A stretch of 64,000 bases of DNA from Hyaloscypha bicolor E (GCF_002865645.1 NW_020194557.1:124001-188000); one strand, 5' to 3'; positions 1-11,910 are shown, counted from the stretch's first letter. The notes: generated from the letters alone by a model not told the origin. A program made the numbers and translations.

Positions 1-196
1 CATCGGTCCTTTATGATAAGACAGAAAAAAGACTTGGAAAAGGAACGCACTCCAAATTCAGGTCAATGAAAGGAATTCTAGAGGCCGAACGCAGTCATCT
101 GCTCAGTGATTAGACTGTAGCGAGCGCAGATACATCGCTCTGAAGTGTCCCCACCCCTCAAAAACCCACGCCGATGAGGAACCATTGCAATACTGT
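1..196. other. Left-edge non-coding sequence
   Basis: I see no coding sequence here. On the minus strand it is the 3' flank of the 2EXR gene that ends at 197, so it probably holds that gene's 3' UTR and polyadenylation region. Confidence 0.4.
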
Positions 197-1111
197 TCAC
201 TGGGGTTTTGCCGGTCGAAGTTTGGCCGTCGTCAAATTCTTGGTGGTTTTCTTTGGTCTTGCAGTAACCCGTTTCTTCGGAATCTTGTCAACAGGAAGCC
301 CGTCACCAGCATAATCGTGCTTGGGAGTCTTCGTGATGGATAGTATGATGAAACTCGGCAAGACCCAATCTGGGTGTTTGTCTTTGTACTTTTTAAACGC
401 CTCAATATCATTTCCCTCTCCCTTGGGGTTTGTGAAGAAATCGTCGAACATGGCGCTCATCTTGTCTCTCACTCCCTTGCTGCCCCATCTTCCACCGCCT
501 CTGCCATTCTTCCCGATAGGCTGTGGTCTGGACAGCGAGTAATATTCTGGATATTTCTCGTCTTCAAATTTGCTATTATCCAGCATGATGATAATTTTCT
601 TTATGCTGGGTAGATCTACCACAAGTCGATAGAAGTTGGTAAACTTGCTCGGCATTCCGGGAATTGGTCTAAGCCGATCCAGGACGCATGCGGGGAAAGC
701 TATGTATTTGATGTTTTTATCTGCGCCACCAATTTTCTTCTTGGACAGCCGTCTCATATAGCTGAGAAAGTTCACGACGGCAGGAATGTTGACGAAGTAC
801 AGCGTATCGATGTCGAAGTTGGCCCAAATAGACTTCGGAGAACTGGGAATGGAGGTCTTGCGGTCAAGAATCTGGAGGTGGGACTTGATAAAGCAGTATT
901 TGCGTTTGGCCTCCTTGCGAGACTCTTTGCAAATATGGAGAACCTGAGGAACAGCCCCTGCTGCAAGAATATAGACCTGGACAATATCTCTTTCAGTAAC
1001 ATCGTTGTCCCATTTGGCCCGGATGACTCGGGGTACCATCATCAAGTTCCAGATACGAAGTCGAAGCTCAATTGGGAGCTTGCGGAAGCAATGAAAAGCC
1101 TTGGGTGCCAT
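197..1111 (-). CDS. 2EXR-domain protein (F-box-like fungal family)
   Basis: A single-exon gene of 304 residues. The N-terminus has the 2EXR signature: a short hydrophobic-aromatic start, then FRKLPIELRLRIW around residues 10-22, then a VPQVLHICKESRKEAKRKY block around residues 54-72. This family is very expanded in Pezizomycotina. Its members are often annotated as F-box-like or of unknown role, and no enzyme activity is established. The C-terminus is basic and lysine/threonine-rich (KKRVTARPKKTTKN), which may act as a nuclear or nucleic-acid contact; that is inference. The start was chosen because the 2EXR block begins a few residues after this ATG and the region upstream is pyrimidine-rich promoter-like sequence. 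I am confident that the ORF is real and of its family, but not of its function. Confidence 0.85.
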   Translation of the reverse strand: MAPKAFHCFRKLPIELRLRIWNLMMVPRVIRAKWDNDVTERDIVQVYILAAGAVPQVLHICKESRKEAKRKYCFIKSHLQILDRKTSIPSSPKSIWANFDIDTLYFVNIPAVVNFLSYMRRLSKKKIGGADKNIKYIAFPACVLDRLRPIPGMPSKFTNFYRLVVDLPSIKKIIIMLDNSKFEDEKYPEYYSLSRPQPIGKNGRGGGRWGSKGVRDKMSAMFDDFFTNPKGEGNDIEAFKKYKDKHPDWVLPSFIILSITKTPKHDYAGDGLPVDKIPKKRVTARPKKTTKNLTTAKLRPAKPQ

Positions 1112-2786
1112 TTTCTGTGAGAGGCTGAGACGATTGGGAAGGATGGAAAATTAATGGAAGGAGTGATTGCTAGTACCTGTAATCTTTTGTACTCAGAGAG
1201 CAGAGGCTGAATGTTCCAAGTAGAAGATGGCTTCAAAGTTATGCGCTCGCTGTTGGAGGATAGAAGACTCGGGCGGGTATTGTGATGCTAAAGACCGTCG
1301 CAGATGCTCCCTGAGACAGACAGTCAGATGAGAAGGTGAAGAGGGCAACTGCACCTAGATGCGTACCTTTGCTAATTTTAGACGCAGGGTACGGCTCAGA
1401 AAGTTGGCAGAGTCAGGTTTGATCTGAATGTGAAACTTTGTTGCGTCTACCACTTCGTATTCTTCAGAAAGTTGGCAGGTGAGAATGACGCAAGTTGCCT
1501 GAACCCGGCTGCAAGGACCGAATGTCGTGTTTGAGAGAAACTGCGTTGCCACGTCAAGTCTCGAAACCAGTGTTCTCGAATAAATTGTTGGAAGCGGTCT
1601 CAAAGAAGAGCGGTGATCGCAAAGTATGGTGATTTGAAAGCGCAAGATGCTCACAGTCAGTTTGTGGTCGGAGAAGAATAGACACAAAGGTATGTGTAGT
1701 TGTGGCTGATAAGAAAGAAGAGGCTGAGAACCAAGGATTCGGAGTCGATGTAGAGGGAAGAGGAGGTGGTGTGTAGGACCTCGTCTGGGAACATTAGATG
1801 TGAAGGTATGTTTGCTTGGATCCGATATCGAGGAAGAGTCTTGGAAATGAACGGCAGATAGTCGTACTATTGGAGGGAGATATGAGGTTGATATCCAGGT
1901 TGGAGTTGATGGAGAGCGGAGGGTAAGTTGCTTTAGGGCTGATGTCGAAGATAATGTCGAAGACCAAATAAGCAAATACTAGTAGAAGAAAGAGGCACTT
2001 CTGGCCAGGTGATCGAGGCTTGAAGGTATGCTTGTGGGTCTTGTATCGTGATGAGGCAACGTTCAAGTAGAAAGGCGATGTCAACAAAGGAAGTGGAAGG
2101 TTGATCAAGGCAAATGTGGTGTCGTGGGAAACTGTCTCATGTAGAAAACGATGCGATGTGGACGGGGTAAGGTAAGGGTTTGCACGTGATGTACTCGGGA
2201 ATGAGGTTATTGTTGTGAAGAGGATATGTTCAGGAGGCGGGGTGCAGATAAAAATAAGCGAGTGGATCAATGCAGATAATCGTTCACTTGATGAGGTGAA
2301 TCCTGCTTGAGCTGAAGTAGACGGTGATGAAGCAAATCATTTCTTCGAATAGTCTGTCGAAATTGGAAGAGAAAGAAATGAAGCCCAGCCCAAAGATTTG
2401 TGCAAAGGTGAACATGTAGGGTTGTGACTGTTCGCTCCTTCCAAGAATCCGGTCCTTGCTGTACAAATCCAGCACAAACCACTTGGTGAGCCAAAGCAGC
2501 AACACTTAGGATATTGGAGCCTTGATAATTGTGAAGGGGGGCTTCAATGATTAATAAAGCTTTGATTTCTTCAATTAACTCCCACGCCGTGCATATGACA
2601 ATCTGAACAGTGCCTCATTTTCTTTCAACCCCATTATCATATCTCTTAATGTCCTGAATGCTCCAAAAAGCCTACGCCGCTTTGTGTACGTGCTATGCCT
2701 CGGGGTTGTATTTCTGGTCATCCTTGATCCGAGGATGTGCCCCTATTGCTTCCTTCTAGAAGCATCACCTTACTTTACCAGGCCAC
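1112..2786. other. Gene-free spacer, promoter side of the 2EXR gene
   Basis: About 1.7 kb with no ORF I can support. Between roughly 1650 and 2300 the plus strand is strongly purine-rich, so the minus strand is pyrimidine-rich. This suits a promoter and 5' UTR of the minus-strand 2EXR gene. Open frames on the minus strand (for example 1355-1975 and 1794-2270) are rich in Ser, Thr, Pro and Leu, as expected from translating pyrimidine-rich DNA, and show no domain. The remainder up to 2786 is the 3' flank of the cytochrome b561 gene. Confidence 0.5.
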
Positions 2787-3589
2787 TTACTGGCCAAAAG
2801 CACCGCTGGCCTTAGGCCCCAGGCCAAGCTTCTGCTTCTTGATCCTTGGAAATACGCCAATGAGCACAAGGGCCGCCGAGATCAGTACAGCCCAGAGCTT
2901 GATATCCAGAGTCTGTTTGTTGAAATCCGTTTGCGTGGCTGCTGCAACGGTAGCCAGAAGGAAGGTCAGGACAACGTATCCGCTGATCCGGTGCCACTTG
3001 TAAATTGACTTGGCCCTTTCCAAGCTGCCATACAATTGAGGGGTAAAGTACTGGGTAAAACCGACCAATGTCTGGATTCCCAGGAGGATGTAGGTGGTAA
3101 GGCCAAGGATGGCATGGGGAGATTCGAAATGAGTGCCATTGTGGTTGAACTTGTTCACTTCAATAACGATCAGGCCTGCCACGAGGAAGTCAAGTCCAAA
3201 GTTGTTTAGCCACGCGTGAGCAATTGTTCCTTGTCGTTTCTGCCCTGCGGTGTGCGTAGGTTGGAGGACGAGAATCGACTGTGTGAGAACCAGAATACCA
3301 GCGGAGTTGAGGAGAGGATGTGCGGAGAAGAGCATGAGAGGGCTGAGGAAGATGCTGGCCCAGACGGAGGCTGTGAGGAGAACAATGCCGGCTTGGGCAA
3401 TGACTGCGGTGCCTGGAGAAGAATTAGTCGAAACTCTATAGCTTCCCGATAGATCTGACCAATAATGAGGTTGACATAGAGCGGCCTTCCTTCCTGTTGC
3501 GAGGCATCACCAGCTTGACCAAGGAGAGGTTCGTCTTCTCCCAGCCCTTCCTGGGCAACAACATCTGGAATTCCAGCAGCAGAAGCCAT
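2787..3589 (-). CDS. Cytochrome b561-domain membrane protein
   Basis: Two exons (3589-3460 and 3412-2787) encode about 251 residues. The family comprises di-haem transmembrane electron carriers of the plasma or vesicle membrane, often using ascorbate or similar donors. The soluble N-terminus (MASAAGIPDVVAQEGLGE) contains an acidic dileucine-like EDEPLLG, a possible endosomal/vacuolar sorting signal. After it come about five to six hydrophobic segments with the spaced histidines expected for haem ligation: LFSAHPLLN, IAHAWLNNF, FESPHAILGL and IYKWHRISGY. The start is the ATG at 3589. The intron (3459-3413, 47 nt) has a weak GTCAGA donor, a CTAAT branch and a CAG acceptor, and restores the frame between the N-terminus and the first helix. 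The gene is divergent from allantoicase with 572 bp between starts. Partner and physiological reductant cannot be told from sequence. Confidence 0.85.
3413..3459 (-). other. Intron of the cytochrome b561 gene
   Basis: A 47-nt intron with donor G|GTCAGA, branch-like GACTAAT and acceptor CTCCAG. It is needed because the frame changes between LYVNLII and the first transmembrane segment AVIAQAGIVLL. The donor is non-consensus, so its exact position is moderately certain. Confidence 0.65.
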
Positions 3590-4161
3590 AATTGATGCGA
3601 GGGCGTAGCTGCTTTTAATGGTTGGTGTTTGCAACTGCTCGTGTGTTGGAGATTGGGGAATCTTAGCAGGGGAACAGATGTTAAATAGGAGGATCAGGTG
3701 AAGGTGGTACGTTGTTGCGCACTCCGATTCACCAGTATTCTGAACGCACCCCCGCAAAATTGCACCAGGCAAGCTTCGGCCAATCACAGTGCCGGCATGG
3801 TAAGCTGGCCAGCAACCCCACCGATTGCGCAATGCAGAGCAGTGCAACTGGAATAATCACTTTCACGAGGTGAGTGGTGCCTTATTCAGAGCCGATCACG
3901 ACTTCAGCAGGTCTCCTTTCCATTCTTATTTACTTTGGTCCTCCTTTCCAATCAACACGATTCTGCTAGGCACTAAATCCTCACGGGGCAGCCAAAACTC
4001 CAATGAGGGGCTTATCGATATCGGAGGGGACCGATAGGTGCACCAATAATGCATTCTCTATTACTCGATGAGAACTAAAACCTTTCTTTTGTTTTCCCCC
4101 TTAAAGGCGAGGATTCCATCGAGGTAGTTTGGACCTCAGACCACTTCCTATACATCTCAAA
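3590..4161. promoter_or_regulatory. Divergent promoter, cytochrome b561 / allantoicase
   Basis: The 572-bp region between two divergent start codons. I found no gene in it; the small open frames at 3825-4037 and 3206-3847 are by-products of neighbouring sequence. It contains the GATA-type sites listed separately. Confidence 0.6.
4012..4037. promoter_or_regulatory. Pair of HGATAR sites (GATA-factor motif)
   Basis: CTTATCG at 4011-4017 reads CGATAAG on the minus strand, and CCGATAG at 4031-4037 reads CGATAG on the plus strand. Both fit HGATAR, the binding consensus of the AreA/NIT2 nitrogen regulators. They lie about 125-150 bp upstream of the allantoicase start, a sensible place for nitrogen-catabolite control of purine breakdown. 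The motif is short and common, so this is a candidate only. Confidence 0.45.
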
Positions 4162-5443
4162 ATGTCTTTCGAATCTGAATATAAGCTTGACAATGTTGCT
4201 GCCACGCCGGTTGCGGCAGACAAAATCGATGCAACTTTTCGTTCTTCTACTATAGGTCAGTTATACTCCTTTGTTACACCTTTGTATGTCAGTGAAGGCG
4301 GGCAAATTGAGCCATTGGGTTACTCGTGCTTGGTCCGGGAATCGGAATGCCGCAACAGAGAGAGACATTGTGCTTCTTTGTGTACAGGATGATCCAGCAA
4401 CCCCCACCCTTAACCAAACCACACACGTGATTATGCATCCTGCAACAACTTGTACTGACAGGTACTTAGACTTGATATCCGCAGCATTGGGAGGAAAGGT
4501 CCTCTCTTTCTCCGATGAATGGTTTGCAGAAGCTTCCAACCTCCTCACTCCAGCCGCTCCCATCAGACAACCAGGCAAAATGGTCTTCTCAGGAGCTTGG
4601 TATGATGGATGGGAGACTCGTCGACACAACACTACCCCCTTCGACTATGTTGTCATTCGACTTGGGGTTGCCTCAGGAATTATTGAGGGTATCGAGGTTG
4701 ACACTACTTTCTTCTCCGGAAATCACGCTCCAGCCATCTCTGTGGAAGGAGTCTTCAGTTCCAATGACGAGGAAGTTATCGGCTGGAAAGGAGGACGAGG
4801 AAATTGGGAACCGATCCTAGGCATTCAAGAATGTGGCCCTTCTCAACGGTTCGGGTGGAAGCTGGCATTTCCTACCAAGAAGGCGTACACCCACGTCCGG
4901 CTGAACATGTACCCTGATGGAGGAATTGCAAGGTTCAGATTGTTCGGCCACGCAATCCCTGTCTTTCCAGAGGATAAAGACGCCGTCTTCGACCTTGCTG
5001 CGGCTCAGAATGGAGGAGTGGCTATTTCGTGTAGTGACCAACACTTTGGTGTCATTGCAAACTTGATTCTGCCTGGCAGAGGAAAAGATATGGGAGATGG
5101 ATGGGAGACTTCGAGATCAAGAGGAAAGGATCATGTTGATTGGGCTATTATTCGTCTAGGAGCAAAAGGTACAATTCAGATTCTGATCGTCGACACCGCC
5201 TTCTTCCGAGGTAACTTTCCTCAGAAGGTCAAGGTGGAAGCCATCGATCGGAGTGGAGAGGGTGAGCCCGGAGCATTAGCTGATGGGTGGACTGAGATTG
5301 TTGAACCGAGCAAATGTGGTCCGGACAAAGAACATGAATTTGACTCGCTAGTGAAGGACAAGCCATTCACACATGTCAAATTGACTATGATACCAGATGG
5401 AGGAGTCAAGAGGATCCGGGTCCTTGGGAAAAGGAGCTTGTGA
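4162..5443 (+). CDS. DAL2: Allantoicase (allantoate amidinohydrolase)
   Basis: Allantoicase (EC 3.5.3.4) splits allantoate into ureidoglycolate and urea in purine catabolism. Two exons (4162-4283 and 4462-5443) give 367 residues, the usual family length. The protein carries the two tandem allantoicase jelly-roll repeats. Repeat 1 has LSFSDEWFAEASNLL, GAWYDGWETRRHN, FFSGNHAP and NMYPDGGIARFRLFG. Repeat 2 has ISCSDQHFGVIANLILPGR, GDGWETSRSR, FFRGNFPQ and TMIPDGGVKRIRVLG. The 178-nt intron uses a canonical GTATGT donor and an ACAG acceptor, joining FVTPL to YLDLISAALGG. It is unusually long for this genome, so a slightly different exon 1 end is possible. No other purine-catabolism gene lies nearby. 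Two GATA-factor sites upstream suggest nitrogen-regulated expression. Confidence 0.93.
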
Positions 5444-5870
5444 ATGAAATCAGTGCACACTCTTGCTCATCTCCTTGCGATGCGATTGCACGTGGGCATT
5501 TTCGAGCTGTGATATCAGCTGTGGGGAATCCGGTCATAGTCTAGATCCACTCGACCAACATCTGTATCTTAAGAACCAATGAGTGAGCAAGATAGTGATT
5601 TATCAAACTGTGTGTGGAAGAGAAAACATAAAAGTTCATGCGAGATGTAGTCGTAGGTAGATAGAACTGACTTTCGCGCACGGACAATTTCTAACAATGC
5701 TCCGAGCCATTTGTACAACACCAGCGTCATCCAGAGGCATGAAAGCAATGACCAAACTGCAGGTTCATTCCGGACTCCACTAAGAGCCCACGGATCCCAG
5801 AACTTCCCAGACGGCCTTTGATGAGGCTCAGCAGATAGTCAGGGCTACATGCGGTCCTCCCCTTCCTGCC
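5444..5870. other. Spacer between allantoicase and the ankyrin-DIL gene
   Basis: A 427-bp stretch with the allantoicase 3' flank and the promoter of the next gene. I see no ORF or repeat in it that I can support. Confidence 0.4.
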
Positions 5871-8493
5871 ATGGACGACAATGGCGGGGACATCAGCGGC
5901 GGGTTTGGTGACGAGGGGCAGCTCCAGAAAAAGCGACCGAGGGAGTTACCAGACGATCTGCCAAAGTCCCTGGACGACCGGAGGAATGTCCCATCTCATT
6001 ATACGGCTGAGACTGAGATGTATGATGCCTGGCAAGGTATGAAGAGCTCTTGCTGCTTCGAAACCTATTAATAAAGCCTGCAGGCCAATCTCAATTCTTG
6101 ACCTCCCCGGTGCTAGCCAAACCCCTCCAGTTCAATAATCTTTCGTTAGACAACAACGAGTATGACGATGATCTTGCAACCCAGAAGATTGGGGATAGTG
6201 ACACGAGGTTGATGGAGATGCTTGCTGCGCAGGCAGCTCATCGGGATGGCTCGGTTCACGGGGACGAAGACGCAGTTGCTTCAAATGACAAACTATCAGA
6301 GGAAGAGAAGAAAGATATTCTGCAGAAAGCTCTAAATATGGCCGCAAGTAATGGAGATGTGGAGAGGATAGAGCGGATCTTGAAAGGGAAAGCAAAAGAT
6401 TTTGTTGATGTTGATGCGCCCGACGAGGAGGGGACAACTCCTTTGATCTACGCAAGTTGCTTTGTGAGTCGCCAGATCTGGAGAGTTGCTGATCATCTGC
6501 TAATGACTTCTGTAGGGTCACGAAACTGTGGTAGCGGCTCTCCTTGATGCTGGAGCGAAAGTCGACAACCAGGATAGGAATCGATGGAGCGCGCTCATGT
6601 GGGCCATGACAAACAGACACAAGGGGATCGCAAAGGCATTGCTGGACCATGGTGCTTCTCCCGAAGTCAAGTCATCTTCTGGGAGGACGGCATTCGATTT
6701 CGCAGCCCCTGATAGCGAAATATCAGGCTATCTACATGATAGTGGGTACCATATTGGAAGTGTTGGTGTTACGGATGATTTCTACAATCCAGGATTCTCT
6801 CAAGACCGTTTTGAGGAGGAAATGGCCGAAAACGAGTTGAGGAGACGTATGATGATGGAGAGTGCTCGAGATTTGGAGGTTGATTTGGGAAATGTGGGCA
6901 TTGACGATCAACCCGAAGTAAGTTCAAAAGATCTCCTGGAAATCTGTATCCACTGACCAAGTACAGTCGCCTGATGAACTAGAAGAAGAAGCTCAAGAAT
7001 TTGACTGGAGTCGATGTCTGCACGACCAGATGTTTGTATTCCAAGAAAGCGAACTGGGCCGGATTCTCGACATTATCATTACAAACATGACGCCTCAGCG
7101 GTCGCCATCCCAGAAACCTGTCCCTGCCAACATGATTTTTCTCAGCGCACGATATGCCCACTATCATGCGAATCAAGATCTGTTGGCAAAGCTTTTACTC
7201 ACAGCAATGGACAAGATCAATGATGTCGTTGAGACTCACCAGTGGGACATGACAATCTTAGCCTTTTGGATCTCCAATGCTACGTTGTTGTTGCATTATT
7301 TGAAGAAAGATGCTGGGCTAGGGGGATCCACCAGCGAGTTTCAGCTCCAACTTGCCGAACTTATCAACGAGATTTTCATCCTGATCATCCGGGACGCCGA
7401 GAGGAGAATGGACAAAGTCCTAGATTCAGCTATGTTGGATCACGAGACTATTCCGGGGTTCGAGGATATCACCTTTCAGAACGAATGGAAGATCTTCAAA
7501 CGGAAGGCTCATGTAAAAGAGGAACCGGCAGAGAGAAGGTTCCGACCTCCATCTCCTAAAGCAAGGGCCAAGCCATCACCACGAAACGTCACCTCCCTAC
7601 TCTCGTCAACACTGTTTGTGTTGGATTTATATGATATACACTCTGTTATCACAGCCCAAATTTTGGCTCAATTACTATACTGGCTCGGAGCGGAACTTTT
7701 CAACCGCATCATGTCCAACCGGAAATATCTTGCAAGGACCAAGGCTATGCAAATTAGAATGAACATTTCCAGCCTCGAAGACTGGGCCAGAACAAACAAT
7801 CGGCAGCCGGAGCATTACGAGCATGGTTCCATGACTTCGACGGGCGAGATGACAATTGACGCAGCAAGACGGCATCTTGCACCTGTCATCCAACTGCTAC
7901 AATGGCTTCAGTGCTTCTCGTCTCTTGGCGCTGATGATCTAGAAGCTCTCGTTGGCACCTTACAGCAGCTTACGCGGCTCACGCCCCAGCAGTTGATACA
8001 CTCTGTGAAACATTACCGACCGGAAGTCGGAGAAAAGGGGCTTCCGAAGAGTGCCATGAAGTACCTGATCAACCTCCAAAGAGAGGCACAGTTACGAAAG
8101 GAACGCCAGCGTACGGAGCGAAGGCAATCGGGGATACCCACTACGCCAACCAAGCAGGGTACAAATGGAAAGGCTCCAGACACTCCTGATTCGAATGGAA
8201 AGCCAATTGCGCCAAATACTATGAAACCCCTACCTCCCGACGCGATGCTTGGGGAGGAAGACGATGCTCCTGAACATCTGCTGCTCGATCCAGCTCTTAT
8301 GCTGCCGTTCTCTTTGCCAACGAGTACAGACATGCTCGTGAGTTATGGGGCAGGGTTTGGTGGTTTGAACCGCGAGCGAGAGAGGAAGTACATACCCACC
8401 GTTCCCCCGGAGTTCCTGGCCAAGCTTGACCTGAGCGGCGGTCGAGCACAATCTACATATGAAGAAAAGGATTGGGAGAATGAAGATGTCTAA
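5871..8493 (+). CDS. Ankyrin-repeat and DIL (dilute) domain protein
   Basis: Four exons (5871-6036, 6084-6463, 6516-6917, 6967-8493) give 824 residues. Residues about 140-245 form ankyrin repeats (TPLIYASCFGHETVVAALLDAG; WSALMWAMTNRHKGIAKALLDHG). From about residue 330 to 710 there is a DIL domain like the globular cargo-binding tail of class V myosins; the hallmark QLLYWLGAELFNRIM is near residues 550-566. There is no motor domain, so this is not a myosin. The combination is a conserved fungal family, probably an adaptor in membrane or vesicle trafficking (inference). The C-terminus is acidic and Pro-rich. All three introns (47, 52 and 49 nt) have GTATGA, GTGAGT or GTAAGT donors and fit the frame exactly. 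The start was chosen as the first ATG in the frame of exon 1. Confidence 0.85.
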
Positions 8494-9443
8494 GATAAGA
8501 CATGGTTAAGTGAGACCAGGTATCGGCCCGCACAAGAAAGCAAGCATATGGAAGCATGGCGTGGCGTTCTAGGGGCGTCCCAGATTAGTCGGTGTCAATC
8601 TTATCATTGGACCCCTCATCAGAAGATTTTAATATTTGCTTGTCGAACGAACTACATGATTTGAACTGCCAAGAAGTAGCGAACCGAGCCTTTGTGACCG
8701 TGCTGCTAATGTCAAGATTCGTGCATACAGCATTCATGCGCAACGGATGGGCGAGGTGAATCCAGGATTCAGGGGTTCTCGGGAGCGCCCGCCGTGGAGA
8801 ACCTCTGAGGCTCGAAAATGGGGGGTGCACGGGAGAAATGCCAACTCACCAAGACACAACGCATCGAGTCACTTGTCACTCGTCCCTCGTCACTCGCAGA
8901 TTCACTTTTTCTAGAAATATCGTGCCTCTTCCCCTCCCCCATCTCGGCCATGCCGGACAAACTCTCTCCACAACCGTTCTGCGGGCGTTGATTCCTCGCT
9001 CCGACGTTGTGAATTCATCTCGATTATCCCGGCAATCTCACGTTCGACCCTGTACCTGCGCTTGGGACTCTCGGACACCCTTGATTCAGCCTTGATTGGC
9101 TTTCTGGTGGCGCGCGCTAGCAAATCGAGCAACGCCTCCCGCTAATCAGTGCAACGCTGGAGCAGAAGTATTGTAACAGCGAAATTTCCATCGACTTCCT
9201 GGGAAACCTCACCTTGCGCCTTCTACAATTGACAACAGCACACACGGCAGCAAATGCTCGACCCACGCTCCTTCATTCCCACGCTCATTTCAGCAAAGAA
9301 GCTATCGAACGCATTCCTCGACCTCGATCACATTTGCGCTCTGCTCGTTTGCTCGACACGATCGCCCACAATCAGCCGGTCCAAGATAGATAGACGCGAT
9401 AGCGCATCCACATCCGACCACCACGCATTCACCCGAAATCAAG
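8494..9443. promoter_or_regulatory. Promoter and 5' leader of the TBC gene
   Basis: 950 bp with no supported protein gene. It contains pyrimidine-rich tracts (near 8880-8950) and several short upstream ORFs. One, at 9254-9454, overlaps the main start codon and is listed separately. Confidence 0.45.
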
Positions 9444-9454
9444 ATGGCCCCTGA
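9254..9454 (+). promoter_or_regulatory. Upstream ORF overlapping the TBC start codon
   Basis: This 66-codon ORF begins at ATG 9254 and terminates at TGA 9452-9454, eight bases past the main ATG at 9444, in another frame. If transcription starts upstream of 9254, ribosomes translating this uORF would pass the main start, so it could repress synthesis of the TBC protein. Whether the mRNA includes it is unknown. The peptide resembles no family. Confidence 0.35.
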
Positions 9455-11910
9455 CAAGGAAAAGACTGGAATAGGCTTTGGCGGTCTGCGAACGAAGTCA
9501 GTCGCACCACCACAGCAGCAGACACGCACAGATAATGGGATTATAACTCTGAGATACGAGGAAGCTATTCCTGCGAAACCGCCGATTGCAGTCACGGTCG
9601 CACCGCCGGCGCGCGCTCCAATCGACATACACCCTGCGCTGAGGAGACCGAAGAGCAGTGTCGCGGAGACCGACGAAAGGAAGAGGGACAGCGGGTTGGC
9701 GCCTACGACCTCGAGCAAGGCCCGAGAGGGTTCTGTGACGACGGTGGATGAGAATGTTCTGGGGGTGAAGATGGATTTCGATTCCAGTTTTCAGAGCGCG
9801 ATTACGCCGCAGTCACCAGTTCCAAGCACGCCCACACCGCAGGTTACGAGACTTGATAGTGTAGGCTCGGGGAGCATTAGTCGGTGGAGGAAGCCAGGGT
9901 CGAGGAAGAGTAGCATGCCGAAGACACCTAGGACGCCTACGTCGAAGTCAACACCGGAGGAATTTACCCCTATTAGCACGCCAATCCCAACTGAGAGCCT
10001 GATAGATGAGGAATTTTTGGAGTCGCTCTCGTTTTCAAAGAGGGGCAGTATGATGTTGGGAGGAAAGAAAGCGGTCAACGGTCATGTGCGGACACATGGT
10101 GGACGAAGGTATGTCTAGTACCAATGGCAAGCAAAGATCGTCGCTAATCGGTCTCAGACAACCCAGTTTCTCTTTGTTAGCTTCGCCATCTATCAAAATA
10201 TTGTCGGATGATCTTGAGAAGGACTCAAAGAAGGTTAGATCGATGTATGAACAAGGAATTGGTTTGGATTGGGAGGATGGCAAATATGCACCAATGGCTA
10301 AGAGAGCAAATGTTGAGGAAGCTTTGGCGGAAGAAGAGCCAGCAGTGTGAGTTGTGTGATAGCTTCTGGCCCACTTCTTACTGACTGGTGTAGATCAAAT
10401 GGTCACTTACGTCCAAATGGGCATGTAGCGTATCAAAGGCCAGAGACAGCAATGTCTGTCAGGCAAGAGCACGAGCTAGCAGGAGGGATCGAAGACTGGG
10501 AAGATATCGACGGTCACGATGTTGACCGATACGGCTTCATAAAGCTGCAAAGGAAGCTTTCAAGGCCTGGTACACCGGAACCAAGGCCGCCTCAACGAGT
10601 CTCTACCGTTCTACAACAGGCATCCGAGACACCAAGGAAGCAGCGAGGCTTTACCAGATCTCCTTCTTCTGCAGCAAACTCGACCAGGGGAACCTTCAAG
10701 CGAGCCCCCAGTCGCAAAGTCTCTGCAAGATCTTTGAATACTGTTGCTTCAAATAGCTCTCAGAGGAGTACGAGCCGCATTCGAGCCGCTGCAAATCGTC
10801 TGCCAGGCAATAGGGACCGGAGGTGGATGGACGAAGCAGGTGATATGCTCACACTACCTCCAGGATTAGCCGACATCGCAGAAGACGAGGAAGGGGGCAG
10901 GGCTGTAGAAGGTCTCAAGAAGAAAGAATGGGAACGAGCTGAGAAATGGAGGAAAATGGCCAAAGTTCTGAAGACCGGGAAAGATGGAGAGGGCATGGAA
11001 TTCGAATTCGATGCCCGAAGTCCCAAGCTCATCGAGAGAACTTGGAAGGGCATTCCTGACAGATGGCGAGCTGCAGCCTGGTACTCTTTCTTGAACACCT
11101 CGGCAAAGAGGAGAAAAGATAGTCCATCTGACGAGTCGATCATTCAGGCCTTCCACAAATTACAGGATGCCAGCTCTGCCGATGATGTCCAGATCGACAT
11201 CGATGTGCCCAGGACGATCAACAGCCATATAATGTTCAGGAAAAGATATCGAGGTGGTCAACGACTCTTATTCCGAGTTCTCCATGCCCTGTCATTATAT
11301 TTCCCAGTCACCGGTTACGTTCAAGGGATGGCATCCTTAGCAGCAACACTTCTTTGCTATTTCGACGAGGAGAAAACCTTCGTGATGTTGGTACGGATGT
11401 GGACGCTCAGAGGGCTTGACAAGCTCTACGAGCCAGGCTTCCCAGGACTAATGGCTGCTCTCGATGAATTCCACAAGCAATGGCTTGACGGCGGTCAAGT
11501 ATCTAAGAAACTCGTAAGACCCCTTCTCCCATCACCGCCTCTTTCATAACTAACACTCCTAGACCGGGCTTAATATCGAGCCCACCGCCTACGGCACCCG
11601 CTGGTACCTCACCCTCTTCAACTACTCCATCCCCTTCCCTGCACAACTCCGCGTCTGGGACATCTTCATGCTCCTCGGGGACTCTGATCCCTCTCTCAAA
11701 CCAACCAAAGACCGACCCTTCTGCGGCGGCCTCGATGTCCTGCACGCCACTTCTGCGGCGCTCATTGATGGCACTAGGGAGATTCTCCTTGACAGCGATT
11801 TCGAGAACGCGATGAAGGTGCTTACAAGCTGGATTCCAGTCAAGGACGAGGAGCTGCTCATGAAGGTTACGAAAGCGGAGTGGAAGTTGCATCGGAGGAA
11901 GAGGGTGTGA
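9444..11910 (+). CDS. TBC-domain Rab GTPase-activating protein
   Basis: Four exons (9444-10108, 10158-10346, 10394-11513, 11563-11910) give 773 residues. The N-terminal ~450 residues are low-complexity, Ser/Thr/Pro-rich and probably a phosphorylated regulatory region. A short block DWEDIDGHDVDRYGFI near residue 325 is typical of fungal TBC proteins of this type. The TBC domain runs from about residue 497 to the C-terminus and starts ERTWKGIPDRWRAAAW. Both catalytic fingers are present: the arginine of IDVPRT at about residue 558 and the glutamine of GYVQGM at about residue 595. The protein should therefore be an active GAP that switches off a Rab in vesicle traffic; which Rab cannot be told. 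Introns are 49, 47 and 49 nt with canonical donors. Confidence 0.9.

Noticed and set aside
1355..2270. Two minus-strand frames of 206 and 158 codons
   Set aside because: Ser/Thr/Pro/Leu-rich translation of pyrimidine-rich DNA, overlapping each other, without domains or exon partners; best explained as promoter sequence.
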